Source of the DNA: Hydrogenothermaceae bacterium
GTDB taxonomy: Bacteria; Aquificota; Aquificia; Aquificales; Hydrogenothermaceae
Reading direction: 5' to 3'
Length of the DNA stretch: 64,000 nt
Assembly: GCA_026418535.1 (NCBI GenBank)
Contig: JAOABC010000004.1
Coordinates: 124,001-188,000, forward strand
Numbering within the stretch: the stretch's first letter is position 1; each line of letters starts with the position of its first letter. A program made the translations under genes and the position numbers. Of this stretch, positions 25,426-35,445 are shown in pieces. The notes under the pieces were generated by a model. That model had not been told where the DNA came from. It made no database searches and saw nothing but the letters and a program-made list of their open reading frames with translations.

Positions 25426-27165
25426 CTAAATAACAGTTTTCTCTACTTCTTCGAGAGTGGTAATACCTTGTAATACTTTTAGCACACCATCTTGCCGGAG
25501 GGTTTTCATACCCTCTGCTAATGCGACCTTTAGTATTTCGTCTGTAGTAGCATTCTGAATCATCAACTCTTTTATCCTGCTACTTACATACAAAAGCTCA
25601 TGGATTCCAACCCTACCCTTATAACCGGTAAAGTTGCAACTCCTACAACCAGAACCTCTGTAAAGATAAGTATCAGAGTCTACTGTAAAACCAGCTTTTT
25701 CTATAATGGCTTTCTCCTTCTTTGAAGGAATGTATCTTTCCTTACAGTTCTCACATAACCTTTTTGCTAACCTTTGTGCAACAACAAGAAGGAGAGAGTC
25801 TGCTATGAGATAACTCTCTATTCCCATCTCCCTAAGTCTAGTTATAGTGCTGACAGCATCGTTTGTATGTAAAGTGGAAAATACCAAGTGACCTGTTAGA
25901 GAAGCCTCAACACATATCTTAGCAGTCTCTATATCTCTTATTTCTCCGACTAAGATAATATCAGGGTCATGCCTTAGAAAGGCTTTTAAGGCTTTTGCAA
26001 ATGTATATCCAGCCTCGTTGTTAACACTCGTCTGGACTATCATACCTCCCATCGAGTATTCAACTGGATCTTCTACAGTCAATATTTTCACATCTGGTTT
26101 GTTAACCTCGTTCAGAGCAGCGTATAAGGTTGTGGTTTTTCCCGAACCTGTAGGTCCTGTATGGAGGATAAGGCCGTAAGGTTTAGATATAGTTTCCCTG
26201 TAGAGTTTCATGTTCTCTAGAGTAAAACCGAGATTATCTAAATTTAGAAGCTGGGTCTTCTTCTGTAGTATCCTCATAACTACATCTTCACCGTATATGG
26301 TAGGAATCGTAGACACCCTTAAATCTATAGGTATGGAGGAATTATACTTGTAGAAGTCTATTCTTCCATCTTGTGGCACCCTTTTTTCATCTATCTTCAT
26401 ATCAGACATTATTTTGTATCTCGTAATTATTGCGTCTTGAAGGACCTTGGGAAGCTCTAGGACCGTGTGTATATCTCCATCTATTCTATACCTTACTATA
26501 AACTTGTTTTCTAAAGGTTGAATGTGAATATCACTAGCCTTTTTTAAGAAGGCTTCTTCTATCAACTTGTTAGCAAGGGTTATTATAGGAGACGAACTTT
26601 CTAAAGGTTTTTCTCTTTCTATCTTTTCTTCTATCTCAAAATCCTTTAAACTATTCTTGAGGATATGCATTATCTTTGATATATCTTCTTCATTTTCAAA
26701 TAAGCTCTCTATCTTCTCTTCAATTTGAGATTTGGTGGAAACTACAATATCAACCTGAGAAACCTTATAATCTTTCTGATTTAATATATCAACAATCTGG
26801 TTTATTGTCATGATATCTGTAGGCTCATACAGTGCTAAGACTATGGAGTTATTCTCATACTTTATAGGCAAAACTAGCCTTGATTTTAGAAACTCTTTAC
26901 TGAAGAACTCTTTCACAAACCCAGGAACTTCATAGTCCGATAATTTATCGAATCTATATCCTAGATACTCAGCTTTTATCTTACATATATCTTCTTCAGA
27001 ATACCCCTTATCTAGGAGTATTTTAAGTAAGCTTTTCTTATTAGTTAACGACTCTTCTTGGAGTTTTTTAAGTTCCTGTTCGTCTATACCAAACCTTTCT
27101 TTAAGTATCTCTTGAAAGCTACGAGTGGATACATTTCTTACTACTTTAACACTCATCTTTCTCAT
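25426..27165 (-). CDS. Second PilB/GspE-type secretion ATPase
   Basis: A 579-residue paralogue of the pilus assembly ATPase at 6730-8466. It has an N-terminal MshEN-like region (GYSEEDICKIKAEYLGYRF), Walker A GPTGSGKTTTLYAAL, TVEDPVEYS, Walker B DPDIILVGEIRD, TGHLVFSTLHTND and a four-cysteine zinc site (CENC ... CRSC). It could drive a second pilus or type II secretion system or be an alternative extension motor. The start overlaps the upstream GAF-PAS gene by four bases; a second in-frame ATG nine bases later is an alternative. No cognate pilin or secretin genes flank it. Confidence 0.9.
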   Translation of the reverse strand: MRKMSVKVVRNVSTRSFQEILKERFGIDEQELKKLQEESLTNKKSLLKILLDKGYSEEDICKIKAEYLGYRFDKLSDYEVPGFVKEFFSKEFLKSRLVLPIKYENNSIVLALYEPTDIMTINQIVDILNQKDYKVSQVDIVVSTKSQIEEKIESLFENEEDISKIMHILKNSLKDFEIEEKIEREKPLESSSPIITLANKLIEEAFLKKASDIHIQPLENKFIVRYRIDGDIHTVLELPKVLQDAIITRYKIMSDMKIDEKRVPQDGRIDFYKYNSSIPIDLRVSTIPTIYGEDVVMRILQKKTQLLNLDNLGFTLENMKLYRETISKPYGLILHTGPTGSGKTTTLYAALNEVNKPDVKILTVEDPVEYSMGGMIVQTSVNNEAGYTFAKALKAFLRHDPDIILVGEIRDIETAKICVEASLTGHLVFSTLHTNDAVSTITRLREMGIESYLIADSLLLVVAQRLAKRLCENCKERYIPSKKEKAIIEKAGFTVDSDTYLYRGSGCRSCNFTGYKGRVGIHELLYVSSRIKELMIQNATTDEILKVALAEGMKTLRQDGVLKVLQGITTLEEVEKTVI

Positions 27166-28022
27166 CCTTTAGGATACCGGAATATAAAGACGAACTTTTT
27201 CAACTTTTTCTCCCCAAACTCATCTGTTATTAGAGGAATTATCTTCACTTTCAATAAGTTCAGTAATAATTCTGAAGAGATACTTTTTTCCCTGCACTCT
27301 TGAACTTTTTCCAGTAATACATACCCTATCTCGTTCAATATTTTTGTAATCTCTATACCAACTATACTTTCACTATCCCATCTGAACCCTATCATCTCAA
27401 GGAATGAGTAGTTGTAATCTACTATCCTCAACTTTGCGTCTGTAACTGTTATTGCCTCTGATATACTTTCTATTATTAGTTTTTTTTCTTTTTCTTTATG
27501 AATTAGATTATAGATTGTCAGGCCATCCTCCAGGGCAATAGCTATAAATTTAGACAGAGCTACTACTAATTTTTCATCTTCCTGAAGGAACATCTGCTCT
27601 TGATTTTTTTTGTTTATGAGCTGCAAAACTCCCAAACCTCTGTCTCCTCTGACTATAGGCAGAGAAAATAGACTCTTAGTTCTGTATTTGAACTGGATGT
27701 CCCACCTCTTATCGTGCCTTAGGTCTTGGTGTATAGACTTTATCTCTTCTTCGTCGTATACATCCTTTATGTTCAACACTTTATTAGTTAAGAATGTGTA
27801 CCCAGCTATGCTACTGTAGTTTATGTCTACATTTATTTTACTAATATTGTCACCTGTTACTACGATAGACTCTAGAATGTTCTCTTCTTCGTTGTAGAGA
27901 AACAGGGTTACCCTCTCAGCCTGAACTAAGTCTTTAGTATAAATAGTTATGTTCTTTAGTATCTGGAATATGTCTCTTTGAGAAAATATACTCTCTATAA
28001 AAGGAATAATCTCCTTTTCCAT
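27162..28022 (-). CDS. GAF-PAS sensor-like protein
   Basis: A 286-residue soluble protein with a GAF domain (about residues 10-165: AERVTLFLYNEEENILESIV, SLFSLPIVRGDRGLGVLQLINK) and a PAS domain (about 180-275: IIESISEAITVTDAKLRIVDYN). No output domain (kinase, GGDEF, HTH) is present. It is translationally coupled to the PilB-type ATPase that follows by a four-base overlap, so it may act directly on that motor; this is inference from position. The ligand is unknown. Confidence 0.8.
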   Translation of the reverse strand: MEKEIIPFIESIFSQRDIFQILKNITIYTKDLVQAERVTLFLYNEEENILESIVVTGDNISKINVDINYSSIAGYTFLTNKVLNIKDVYDEEEIKSIHQDLRHDKRWDIQFKYRTKSLFSLPIVRGDRGLGVLQLINKKNQEQMFLQEDEKLVVALSKFIAIALEDGLTIYNLIHKEKEKKLIIESISEAITVTDAKLRIVDYNYSFLEMIGFRWDSESIVGIEITKILNEIGYVLLEKVQECREKSISSELLLNLLKVKIIPLITDEFGEKKLKKFVFIFRYPKG

Positions 28023-28026
28023 ATCC

Positions 28027-29718
28027 CTACCTCTTTACACTCTCTAGGAAATTGTCCAAGTCCTCTAAGTCCAACTGGAATTTTTTACTTTCTTTACGGC
28101 TCTGATATTCCACTTTTCCTTCTTTTAATGTCTTTCCTATAACTATCCTGTGTGGAATACCTATAAGATCTGTATCTTTGAACTTCATCCCTGGAGAGAT
28201 ATCTCTATCATCAAGGAGAGTATCTATCCCTAAAGCTTTAGCTTTACTGTATATCTCAAACCCTGTCTTGATAGCATCCTCTTCTTTTATGTTTAAAACA
28301 AGTATATGTAGTTTGAAAGGAGCTACGTTCTCTGGCCAGATTATACCTCTATCATCGTGGTTCTGTTCTACTATTGCTGATATGAGTCTGCTAACCCCTA
28401 TACCGTAACATCCCATGATTATCGGCTTTTCTTTACCGTCTCTATCAACGAAGTTAGCATTCATAGCTTTTGAATACTTTGTCCCAAGAAGGAATATATG
28501 TCCTACCTCTAAGCCTGTGGTCTCTTTTAAGGGTAAATGGCAAACTGGACATGGGTCTCCTTCTTTTGCGGTCCCAAAGTCATAGAACCCCTCTATATTA
28601 AAGTCTCTTCCTACGTTGGTGTTTATGAAATGGTAATCGAACTCGTTTGCACCTACTACGAAGTTATGAAGGTCTTCCAGGGATCTGTCAGCAAGAATTG
28701 GGATGTTCGATCCTATTGGGGATGCGTATCCCTCAGGAATACCAAGACTCTCTAACTCTTGAGAGGTCGCAAGTCTAACTTCCAATGCTTTTAGGTGATT
28801 TGCAAGCTTTGTTTCGTTTAGTTCCATATCTCCCCGAATTAAGACAGCCACATAGCCATCCTCATCTACTCTGTATACAAGTGTTTTTATCACCTTGTTT
28901 TCCGGAATGTTCAAGAACTTGGAAATTTCCTCTACAGATTTTATACCTGGAGTGTATACCTTCTGGAGAGGTAGAAGCTCCTCCGGAGGGAGTTTGTGTC
29001 TATGGAATTTTGCAGCCTCTACGTTTGCAGCGTACCTACAGTTGTCACAGTATACCATATGGGCTTCTCCATTTGGAACTTTCACTACAAACTCGTGGGA
29101 AAATTTACCCCCAATAGCTCCAACATCCGCCTCCACCATCAGATAATCAAGCCCAAGCTCACTGAAGATTTTGTGATAAGCTTCCTTCATAGCATCATAG
29201 GTCTTTACAGCATCTTCCTCAGATACATCAAAAGAGTATCCGTCCTTCATGATAAACTCTCTCCCTCTTATCAGACCATACCGAGGCCTAGCTTCATCCC
29301 TAAACTTAGTCTGAATCTGGTAGAAATTTAAGGGTAGATCTTTATAGGATCGGACATTCTTCCTAACTAAGTCCGTTATGGTCTCCTCATGGGTTGGACC
29401 TAATGCAAAGTCTGTATCTTTCCTATCTTTCAGCCTGAAGAGTTCTTTTCCATAAACATCCCACCTTCCAGTCTCTTTCCAAAGAGATGCAGGGGTTAGA
29501 ATGGGTAGTAAAACTTCCTGAGCTCCAGCACCGTCCATATGTTTCCTTATAATCTCCTCTATCTTTCTCAAAACCTTGAGGCCTAAAGGTAGATACTCGT
29601 AGATACCTGCAGATAGACTTCTTATGAATCCTGCTCTTATAAGATATATATGACTTGGGATCTGGACGTCTGATGGATTTTCTTTCAGTGTTGGTATAAA
29701 AAGTCTGCTGGCGAGCAA
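28027..29718 (-). CDS. proS: Prolyl-tRNA synthetase
   Basis: A 563-residue class II ProRS of the bacterial type. It has motif 1 region GLKVLRKIEEIIRKHMDGAGAQEVLLP, motif 2 with FRDEARPRYGLIRGREFIMKDGYSF, an inserted YbaK-like editing domain (about residues 225-400), motif 3 GCYGIGVSRLISA and a C-terminal anticodon-binding domain. The start is TTG at 29718 after GGAGG. Divergent from rph. Confidence 0.97.
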   Translation of the reverse strand: MLASRLFIPTLKENPSDVQIPSHIYLIRAGFIRSLSAGIYEYLPLGLKVLRKIEEIIRKHMDGAGAQEVLLPILTPASLWKETGRWDVYGKELFRLKDRKDTDFALGPTHEETITDLVRKNVRSYKDLPLNFYQIQTKFRDEARPRYGLIRGREFIMKDGYSFDVSEEDAVKTYDAMKEAYHKIFSELGLDYLMVEADVGAIGGKFSHEFVVKVPNGEAHMVYCDNCRYAANVEAAKFHRHKLPPEELLPLQKVYTPGIKSVEEISKFLNIPENKVIKTLVYRVDEDGYVAVLIRGDMELNETKLANHLKALEVRLATSQELESLGIPEGYASPIGSNIPILADRSLEDLHNFVVGANEFDYHFINTNVGRDFNIEGFYDFGTAKEGDPCPVCHLPLKETTGLEVGHIFLLGTKYSKAMNANFVDRDGKEKPIIMGCYGIGVSRLISAIVEQNHDDRGIIWPENVAPFKLHILVLNIKEEDAIKTGFEIYSKAKALGIDTLLDDRDISPGMKFKDTDLIGIPHRIVIGKTLKEGKVEYQSRKESKKFQLDLEDLDNFLESVKR

Positions 29719-29812
29719 TCTATTACCTCCCTTATAGATTATCTGAATATTTTACTATAAAGATTTTATGTTAAAATTTTTACTTGGACTTAATGAAATG
29801 GAGGAAACTGTT

Positions 29813-30589
29813 TTGCGTCCAGATGGAAGAAAACCCGGTCAGATAAGGAACATAAAAGTAATCAGAGACTTCAACATATACGCAGAAGGGTCAGTTTTAA
29901 TTGAGTTTGGAAACACGAAGGTTATAGTTACTGCATCAGTGGAAGAGAAGGTTCCTCCATTCCTGAAAGGAACAGGTCAAGGATGGATCACAGCTGAGTA
30001 CTCCATGATTCCAAGGGCATCTGAAACAAGAAGCCTGAGGGAAGTGGTGAAAGGTTCTCCTTCTGGAAGAACCCACGAGATACAGAGGCTGATAGGTAGA
30101 AGCTTAAGAGCTGCTGTAGACTTAAAGAAGCTTGGGGAGAGAACAGTATGGATAGATTGTGATGTTATACAGGCAGATGGTGGAACGAGAGTAGCATCAA
30201 TAACAGGAGCCTTCATAGCTGTAGCTGATGCCATGATTAAGCTATCGAAGGAAGAGAAATTAAAATCAAATCCTCTTAAAGACTATGTAGCTGCCATAAG
30301 CCTTGGGAAAGTAAAGAGTGAAATAGTTATAGACCTGAACTATTTGGAAGATTCTACAGCTCAGGTAGATATGAACTTAGTGATGACAGGAAGGGGAGAG
30401 TTTGTGGAAGTTCAAGCGACAGGAGAGGAGAACACATTCAACAGGGATGAGTTTAACAAGATGTTAGAATACGGTAAACTGGCGATAGAAAAACTCATAC
30501 ATATCCAGAAGCAGTTTGTAGAAGGTATTCCTTCCATAGGACATTGGGATAGAAAAGATATAAAGGAGTTCGTCTACATAGATAAATAG
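29813..30589 (+). CDS. rph: Ribonuclease PH
   Basis: A 258-residue phosphorolytic 3' exoribonuclease that trims tRNA precursors. It begins [13 protein letters not shown] at a TTG (29813) eight bases after GGAGG; the frame is open 15 codons further but only this start gives the canonical N-terminus. Core motifs are [40 protein letters not shown] and [13 protein letters not shown]. purA follows after 11 bases. Confidence 0.95.
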   Translation: MRPDGRKPGQIRNIKVIRDFNIYAEGSVLIEFGNTKVIVTASVEEKVPPFLKGTGQGWITAEYSMIPRASETRSLREVVKGSPSGRTHEIQRLIGRSLRAAVDLKKLGERTVWIDCDVIQADGGTRVASITGAFIAVADAMIKLSKEEKLKSNPLKDYVAAISLGKVKSEIVIDLNYLEDSTAQVDMNLVMTGRGEFVEVQATGEENTFNRDEFNKMLEYGKLAIEKLIHIQKQFVEGIPSIGHWDRKDIKEFVYIDK

Positions 30590-30600
30590 GAGGTTTTAGA

Positions 30601-31887
30601 TTGAAAGAAAGTCTCATAATTTTGGGTTCCCAATGGGGAGATGAAGGTAAAGGTAAGATCGTAGACCTTCTGGCTCCGGATTTTGATTACGTAGTTAGGT
30701 ATCAAGGTGGAAGCAACGCAGGACACACAGTTATAGCAAATGGAAAAAAGTACACCCTTCACCTAATTCCTTCCGGGATACTCCATAGAGATGTTAAGAA
30801 TATCATCACAAACGGTGTTGTTGTAGATATATTAGAGATTTTAAATGAGATGGAGAAAGTAAGGGATGTTGTAGGGGAGTTTAAGGGCAAACTGTACATA
30901 AGTGAAAGGTCTCATGTTGTGTTTCCTTACCATAAGATATTAGACAGTTTGTCAGAAAAGTCCAAAGGGAAGAACAAAGTAGGAACCACCCTAAAGGGAA
31001 TAGGCCCTACCTATATGGCAAAGTATGCAAGGAACGGTATAAGGATGGTAGATCTGTTTGACCCTCCTTACTTCCGGGAAAAGTTGGAAAGAGCATTTAT
31101 GGAAGCTAAAGAGATAGCTCATAAAGTTTACGGAGAGGACTTTAGCCTTGACCTAGAGAAAGTTTATGATGAAACGTTGAGAAACTTCGAGAAAATAGCA
31201 GATTTGGTAACTGATACATCCTTACTACTAGACACTGTAATGAGGGATGGTAAGAGAGTTCTATTTGAAGGTGCTCAAGGGACTATGCTGGATGTAGATA
31301 TGGGAACATACCCATACGTTACCTCCTCTAACGCTTCTGCCCTTGGTATAACAGCAGGGACAGGAGTATCACCAAAACTTATAGGACAAGCTAAAGTTTA
31401 TGGGGTAAGTAAGGCCTACACCACTAGGGTTGGAGAAGGGCCTTTCCCTACAGAGCTTAACGATGAGATCGGAATGATGTTGAGGGAAGAAGGGCATGAA
31501 TACGGCTCAACTACCGGAAGACCAAGAAGATGTGGCTGGTTAGATCTAGTGGCCTTGAAGTTTGCTTGTAGGATAAACGGTATAGATGGACTGATAGTTG
31601 CAAAACTAGATGTTTTGGATGTTTTTGATGAGATTAACGTCTGTGTAGCTTATGAGTATGAAGGAAAATATATAAAAGACTTTCCAGCATCCCTAAAGAT
31701 CCTATCTGAGTGTAAACCTGTATACAAAACTCTAAAAGGATGGAAGAAGACTACCAAAGGGCTAAAGGATATATCAAAATTACCGCCGGAAGCTATAGAG
31801 TTCATAAAGGTTATAGAGGAGAATACTAACACAAAAGTGGTTATGCTCTCTACCGGTCCAGAGAGGACAGAGTATATATGGATATAA
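30601..31887 (+). CDS. purA: Adenylosuccinate synthetase
   Basis: A 428-residue GTP-dependent enzyme forming adenylosuccinate from IMP and aspartate. The P-loop LGSQWGDEGKGKIVD, NAGHTV with catalytic His, GVVVD, the FEGAQGTMLDVDMGTYPYVTSS segment, RVGEGPFPTEL and TTGRPRRCGWLD are present. It starts with TTG behind GGAGG and is probably co-transcribed with rph and the small membrane protein downstream. Confidence 0.97.
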   Translation: MKESLIILGSQWGDEGKGKIVDLLAPDFDYVVRYQGGSNAGHTVIANGKKYTLHLIPSGILHRDVKNIITNGVVVDILEILNEMEKVRDVVGEFKGKLYISERSHVVFPYHKILDSLSEKSKGKNKVGTTLKGIGPTYMAKYARNGIRMVDLFDPPYFREKLERAFMEAKEIAHKVYGEDFSLDLEKVYDETLRNFEKIADLVTDTSLLLDTVMRDGKRVLFEGAQGTMLDVDMGTYPYVTSSNASALGITAGTGVSPKLIGQAKVYGVSKAYTTRVGEGPFPTELNDEIGMMLREEGHEYGSTTGRPRRCGWLDLVALKFACRINGIDGLIVAKLDVLDVFDEINVCVAYEYEGKYIKDFPASLKILSECKPVYKTLKGWKKTTKGLKDISKLPPEAIEFIKVIEENTNTKVVMLSTGPERTEYIWI

Positions 31888-31904
31888 TTTAAGAGGTTTG
31901 TGAA

Positions 31905-32174
31905 ATGTACGATATTATGAGACAGGCAGAAGAGAAGCTTATGGAGGTTGGAGTAAACCACGCCACATCAGTGCTTTTTTTCATACTATCCATATTGGTT
32001 ATATTCTCCATAACTTTTCTTGGTCTTCTCCTCTATAACAGGAACAGACAATCGGATGAGAAGTTATCAGAGATAAAGGTGTTTATAATATCTCTTATAG
32101 TAGGCTGGGCTATCACAACTCTTATATTCGTATACAGGATAGTGATGGTAGGAATCTCCAAACTTTCTGGTTAG
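31905..32174 (+). CDS. Small two-helix membrane protein of unknown function
   Basis: An 89-residue protein with two predicted transmembrane helices, about residues 22-45 (SVLFFILSILVIFSITFLGL) and 58-80 (VFIISLIVGWAITTLIFVYR), joined by a charged loop. No family is recognised. GAGG precedes the ATG. The last four bases overlap the convergent glycosyltransferase gene. Confidence 0.65.
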   Translation: MYDIMRQAEEKLMEVGVNHATSVLFFILSILVIFSITFLGLLLYNRNRQSDEKLSEIKVFIISLIVGWAITTLIFVYRIVMVGISKLSG

Positions 32175-33778
32175 TTTTTGTATATCAAATATATCCTGAT
32201 AAACCTATTATCCTTACCTTCTCTTAACCTCTTTATCTGATTCAGAAAAACAGCAAACCTTGATTCACTTGAGTTATAGATGTATCCTTGCCAGAGGACT
32301 GTTTTTTTAGGAATCTTATCTAAAGTCTCCGGACTAACCAGAGCAACCATAAACCTATTTTTAGAGGCATAGTCCAAAATCATCTCCGAAGAATAGTCTC
32401 TTAAGACTCTTCTTTTAGCGTAGAAAGGCATGTTATGGAAAAAAGTTTCTTCTACTATTAGAGGAACTGACCTGTCTGGAAGATTGTCCTCTATGATCTG
32501 ACCTATCTCTTTGTATGGTCTGTACCTTTCCACGAACGGTAGGATAGAGACAACAAAAATCAGGAACATCATCAGTATAGAGACAAAGGGAGCAAGTCTA
32601 AGATCCCTAAACTTAAGGATGTATAGAATAGGAAAGACAGCAAATAGGTAGAATAGATAGTCAAGGTTGAATCTATATACCATGTAGATATTCAGTGATA
32701 CTATAAGGAAGGTAGGTATACAGAGAGAAGCATAGAAAAGGTGTCTTTTAAAACCGTCCGGATTGTGGTTTACAAGGTAGTAACCAACCAAGATAGCCAT
32801 AGGAGTATGAGCCTGAATAAAGTAAGTAGGTATCTTACCCTTTGCTACCGTAAATATAACAAACATAACTGCAAACCAGCTAAAGATTAAGCTATGTTTT
32901 TTGAAGAACTCTCTAAAGGAGTTAAAAAGCCCGTAGTAAAACATTAGGGAGTAGGGAAGAAAACCCCACAGTATAACGGTAGGATAGAAGAAGACATCAC
33001 TCAGCCTTGAGCTCTCCCCCAAAGCTCTCTCGAAAGTTTCCTGGTTGTACACATCCCAGAAAGACTGACCAAACTTAACATGCATGTAAACTATCCAGCT
33101 CATACCAATAACTACAGATATGGCTACACCAACATGGGCCTTTATATCAACAAGCCCTCTGAGGAACCTCTTCCAATCAAAACCACTCTCAGAGAGGAGA
33201 TACAGCCCAACTATCCCACCTATAACGATGTAGTAAGGGAATCCTTTCGTAAGAACTGTCAGTCCAAGGGCTATGTAAGATAGATACAGGTATAGAACTC
33301 TCTTTTCTTTATAGCCTTTGATGAATAGATATATAGTCAGAGTAAAGAAAAATACTAAAGGAACCTCTGGAGAAGCATACCTTGAGTTTATGATGAACTG
33401 AAAGCTAAGAGCCATAGTAAAGAAGGAGTAGATGGCAGTTTCTCTATTATAGAGAGTAATGGCTATCTTGTAGGTTAAAAAACTGCTACCAAGAGCCATC
33501 AGGACTACAGGAAGTCGAACAGCAAACTCGCTAAGCCCGAATATAAAAACAGATAGAGCAATAACCCAGTAGGTCATCGGTGGTTTGTTGAACCTTGGTT
33601 CGTAGTTGTAGTATATATCTAAGAAGTTTCTAGTCTCAAACATCTCTCTAACGGCTTCTCCGTAAAAGCTCTCGTTTGGAATCCAGATATCGTTAAGCCA
33701 GAAGTTCCAAAAGTATACAAAGACTGTTAAAAAGAGGAGTAAGTGGAGTTTATACTTCTCCGGAAAGCTGTTATCCAT
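32171..33778 (-). CDS. ArnT/PMT-like membrane glycosyltransferase
   Basis: A 535-residue polytopic protein of the GT-C fold, similar to dolichyl-/undecaprenyl-phosphate sugar transferases (GT39/GT83 type). The N-terminal loop holds the catalytic acidic residue in WIPNESFYGEAVREM and the conserved FNKPPMTYW segment (residues about 30-70). About ten transmembrane helices follow, then a smaller C-terminal periplasmic part. Members glycosylate lipid A or proteins; which applies here is unknown. Divergent from rlmN. Confidence 0.85.
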   Translation of the reverse strand: MDNSFPEKYKLHLLLFLTVFVYFWNFWLNDIWIPNESFYGEAVREMFETRNFLDIYYNYEPRFNKPPMTYWVIALSVFIFGLSEFAVRLPVVLMALGSSFLTYKIAITLYNRETAIYSFFTMALSFQFIINSRYASPEVPLVFFFTLTIYLFIKGYKEKRVLYLYLSYIALGLTVLTKGFPYYIVIGGIVGLYLLSESGFDWKRFLRGLVDIKAHVGVAISVVIGMSWIVYMHVKFGQSFWDVYNQETFERALGESSRLSDVFFYPTVILWGFLPYSLMFYYGLFNSFREFFKKHSLIFSWFAVMFVIFTVAKGKIPTYFIQAHTPMAILVGYYLVNHNPDGFKRHLFYASLCIPTFLIVSLNIYMVYRFNLDYLFYLFAVFPILYILKFRDLRLAPFVSILMMFLIFVVSILPFVERYRPYKEIGQIIEDNLPDRSVPLIVEETFFHNMPFYAKRRVLRDYSSEMILDYASKNRFMVALVSPETLDKIPKKTVLWQGYIYNSSESRFAVFLNQIKRLREGKDNRFIRIYLIYKN

Positions 33779-33842
33779 TCGTTCTTCCTTGAAATGTATT
33801 AAAAAACTGGATTATATTATAATAAAATTTCCTGAGGTAATA

Positions 33843-34904
33843 ATGATAAACCTGAAAGATTTAAACTTTAGGGAGCTTGAGGAGTTTGTTTTAAAGAGAG
33901 GTTGGCAGAAGTTCAGGGCTAAACAGATAGCAAAGTGGATATACACAAAGAAAGTATACTCTTATGATGAGATGACAGACCTTTCTAAGGAGATAAGAAA
34001 CAAACTGAAAGAGGAGGCTGAGTTTGACGCTTTAGAGTTAATCACTTACCAGCAGTCTAAATTAGACGGCACTGTTAAATTCCTATGGAAACTAAAAGAT
34101 GGAAACAGTATAGAAACTGTCCTTATAAAAGAGAAAGACCATTGGACTTTATGTGTCTCTACTCAGGTTGGTTGTGCGGTAGGGTGTATGTTCTGCTACA
34201 CTACAAAGGATGGTCTTATAAGGAATCTGTCCACAGCTGAGATAGTCCAACAGTACATCAATGTACAGAGGTTGTTAGGAGAGGGGAAAGAAAACCGGAT
34301 ATCAAACATCGTGTACATGGGAATGGGAGAACCATTAGCCAACTACGACAATGTGAAAAAATCTGTTCAGATATTCACCCACCCAGATATGTGCAAACTT
34401 TCTCACAGAAAGATAACCATATCTTCCAGTGGTATACTCCACCAGATAAGGAGGATGTATGAAGACAATGATTTTCCGGAAGTGAAGTTGGCTGTATCCA
34501 TAAATGCTTCTCAGCAGAATCAAAGACAGTTTCTAATGCCAATATCCCAGACCAACACTTTGGAAGATCTGTTAGTTCTTTTAAGAACTATATCTCTCAA
34601 ACCTGGTTGGAGAATCACTTTAGAGTATGTCCTTATAAAGGGTCTAAACGACACAGTAGAGGATGCAAAGAGACTTGCAGACCTGATAAAGAGGGACAGA
34701 CATAGATTTAAAGTAAATCTCATACCATTTAACCCCTTCCCAGGAAGCCCTTTCCAGAGACCTGAAGAAGAGAGAGTTTACAGGTTCGAAAAGGTGCTAT
34801 GGGATAACGGGATAGCCACCTTCATAAGATGGAGTAAAGGAATAGATATAGATGCAGCTTGCGGACAGCTCCGGAAGAAACACTTGGAAGAGGTGAATGT
34901 TTGA
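33843..34904 (+). CDS. rlmN: Dual-specificity RNA methyltransferase RlmN
   Basis: A 353-residue radical SAM enzyme that methylates A2503 of 23S rRNA and A37 of some tRNAs. The 4Fe-4S motif CAVGCMFC, the GMGEPLANYDNV segment and the second catalytic Cys in DAACGQLRKKH are seen. The ATG at 33843 follows GAGG; the frame extends 18 codons further without support. It overlaps ruvA by eight bases. Confidence 0.95.
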   Translation: MINLKDLNFRELEEFVLKRGWQKFRAKQIAKWIYTKKVYSYDEMTDLSKEIRNKLKEEAEFDALELITYQQSKLDGTVKFLWKLKDGNSIETVLIKEKDHWTLCVSTQVGCAVGCMFCYTTKDGLIRNLSTAEIVQQYINVQRLLGEGKENRISNIVYMGMGEPLANYDNVKKSVQIFTHPDMCKLSHRKITISSSGILHQIRRMYEDNDFPEVKLAVSINASQQNQRQFLMPISQTNTLEDLLVLLRTISLKPGWRITLEYVLIKGLNDTVEDAKRLADLIKRDRHRFKVNLIPFNPFPGSPFQRPEEERVYRFEKVLWDNGIATFIRWSKGIDIDAACGQLRKKHLEEVNV

Positions 34905-35436
34905 CTACGTAGTAGGAAATGTGGTTGATAGAGGGGATGACTTTATAGTCCTAGATAAAGGTGGTTTTGGACTACTGGTATATGTTCCCTCTCCGGAGGA
35001 GTTTGAGGGAGAGGTTAAGGTGTTTTTGTACATCCATCTAAAAGAAGATTCCATAAAGCTCTATGGATTTAAAACTATTCAGGAAAGACGGCTGTTTCTC
35101 AAACTTATTTCTATTTACGGGATAGGTGTAAAACATGCTTTCTCTATTCTATCCAACATCTCTATCCAAGAGTTCCTTAAGGCTATAGAGACAGAAGACA
35201 CGACCACACTCTCCTCCTTACCAGGAATAGGTAAAAAGACAGCCCACAGAGTGATAGTGGAACTTAAGGGAAAACTCAACTTTGAGAGAAATAATAAGTT
35301 AGAGGAGTTACTAGAAGCTCTCTCAAGCCTTGGATACGAGAAAAAAGAGGTTATAGATATAGCAAAAGAGATTATAAAAGAGAACAAGAGTATAGAGGAG
35401 AGCTTAAAGGAAGTCCTAAGAAGGCTCCAAAGTTGA
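34897..35436 (+). CDS. ruvA: Holliday junction DNA helicase subunit RuvA
   Basis: A 179-residue RuvA, somewhat shorter than the usual 190-200. It has the N-terminal OB domain (VDRGDDFIVLDKGGFGLLVYVP), two helix-hairpin-helix motifs (ISIYGIGVKHAFSILS and LSSLPGIGKKTAHRVIVELKGKL) and the C-terminal RuvB-contacting domain (ALSSLGYEKKEV). The tetramer binds Holliday junctions. No ruvB or ruvC is in the window. It is translationally coupled to rlmN. Confidence 0.93.
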   Translation: MFDYVVGNVVDRGDDFIVLDKGGFGLLVYVPSPEEFEGEVKVFLYIHLKEDSIKLYGFKTIQERRLFLKLISIYGIGVKHAFSILSNISIQEFLKAIETEDTTTLSSLPGIGKKTAHRVIVELKGKLNFERNNKLEELLEALSSLGYEKKEVIDIAKEIIKENKSIEESLKEVLRRLQS

Positions 35437-35445
35437 CTATCTTCA

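Noticed and set aside
28410-28428. Perfect GCCGATAA on the minus strand inside proS
   Set aside because: No TAAA-like element lies 15 bases upstream and it is deep in a coding region far from any start.
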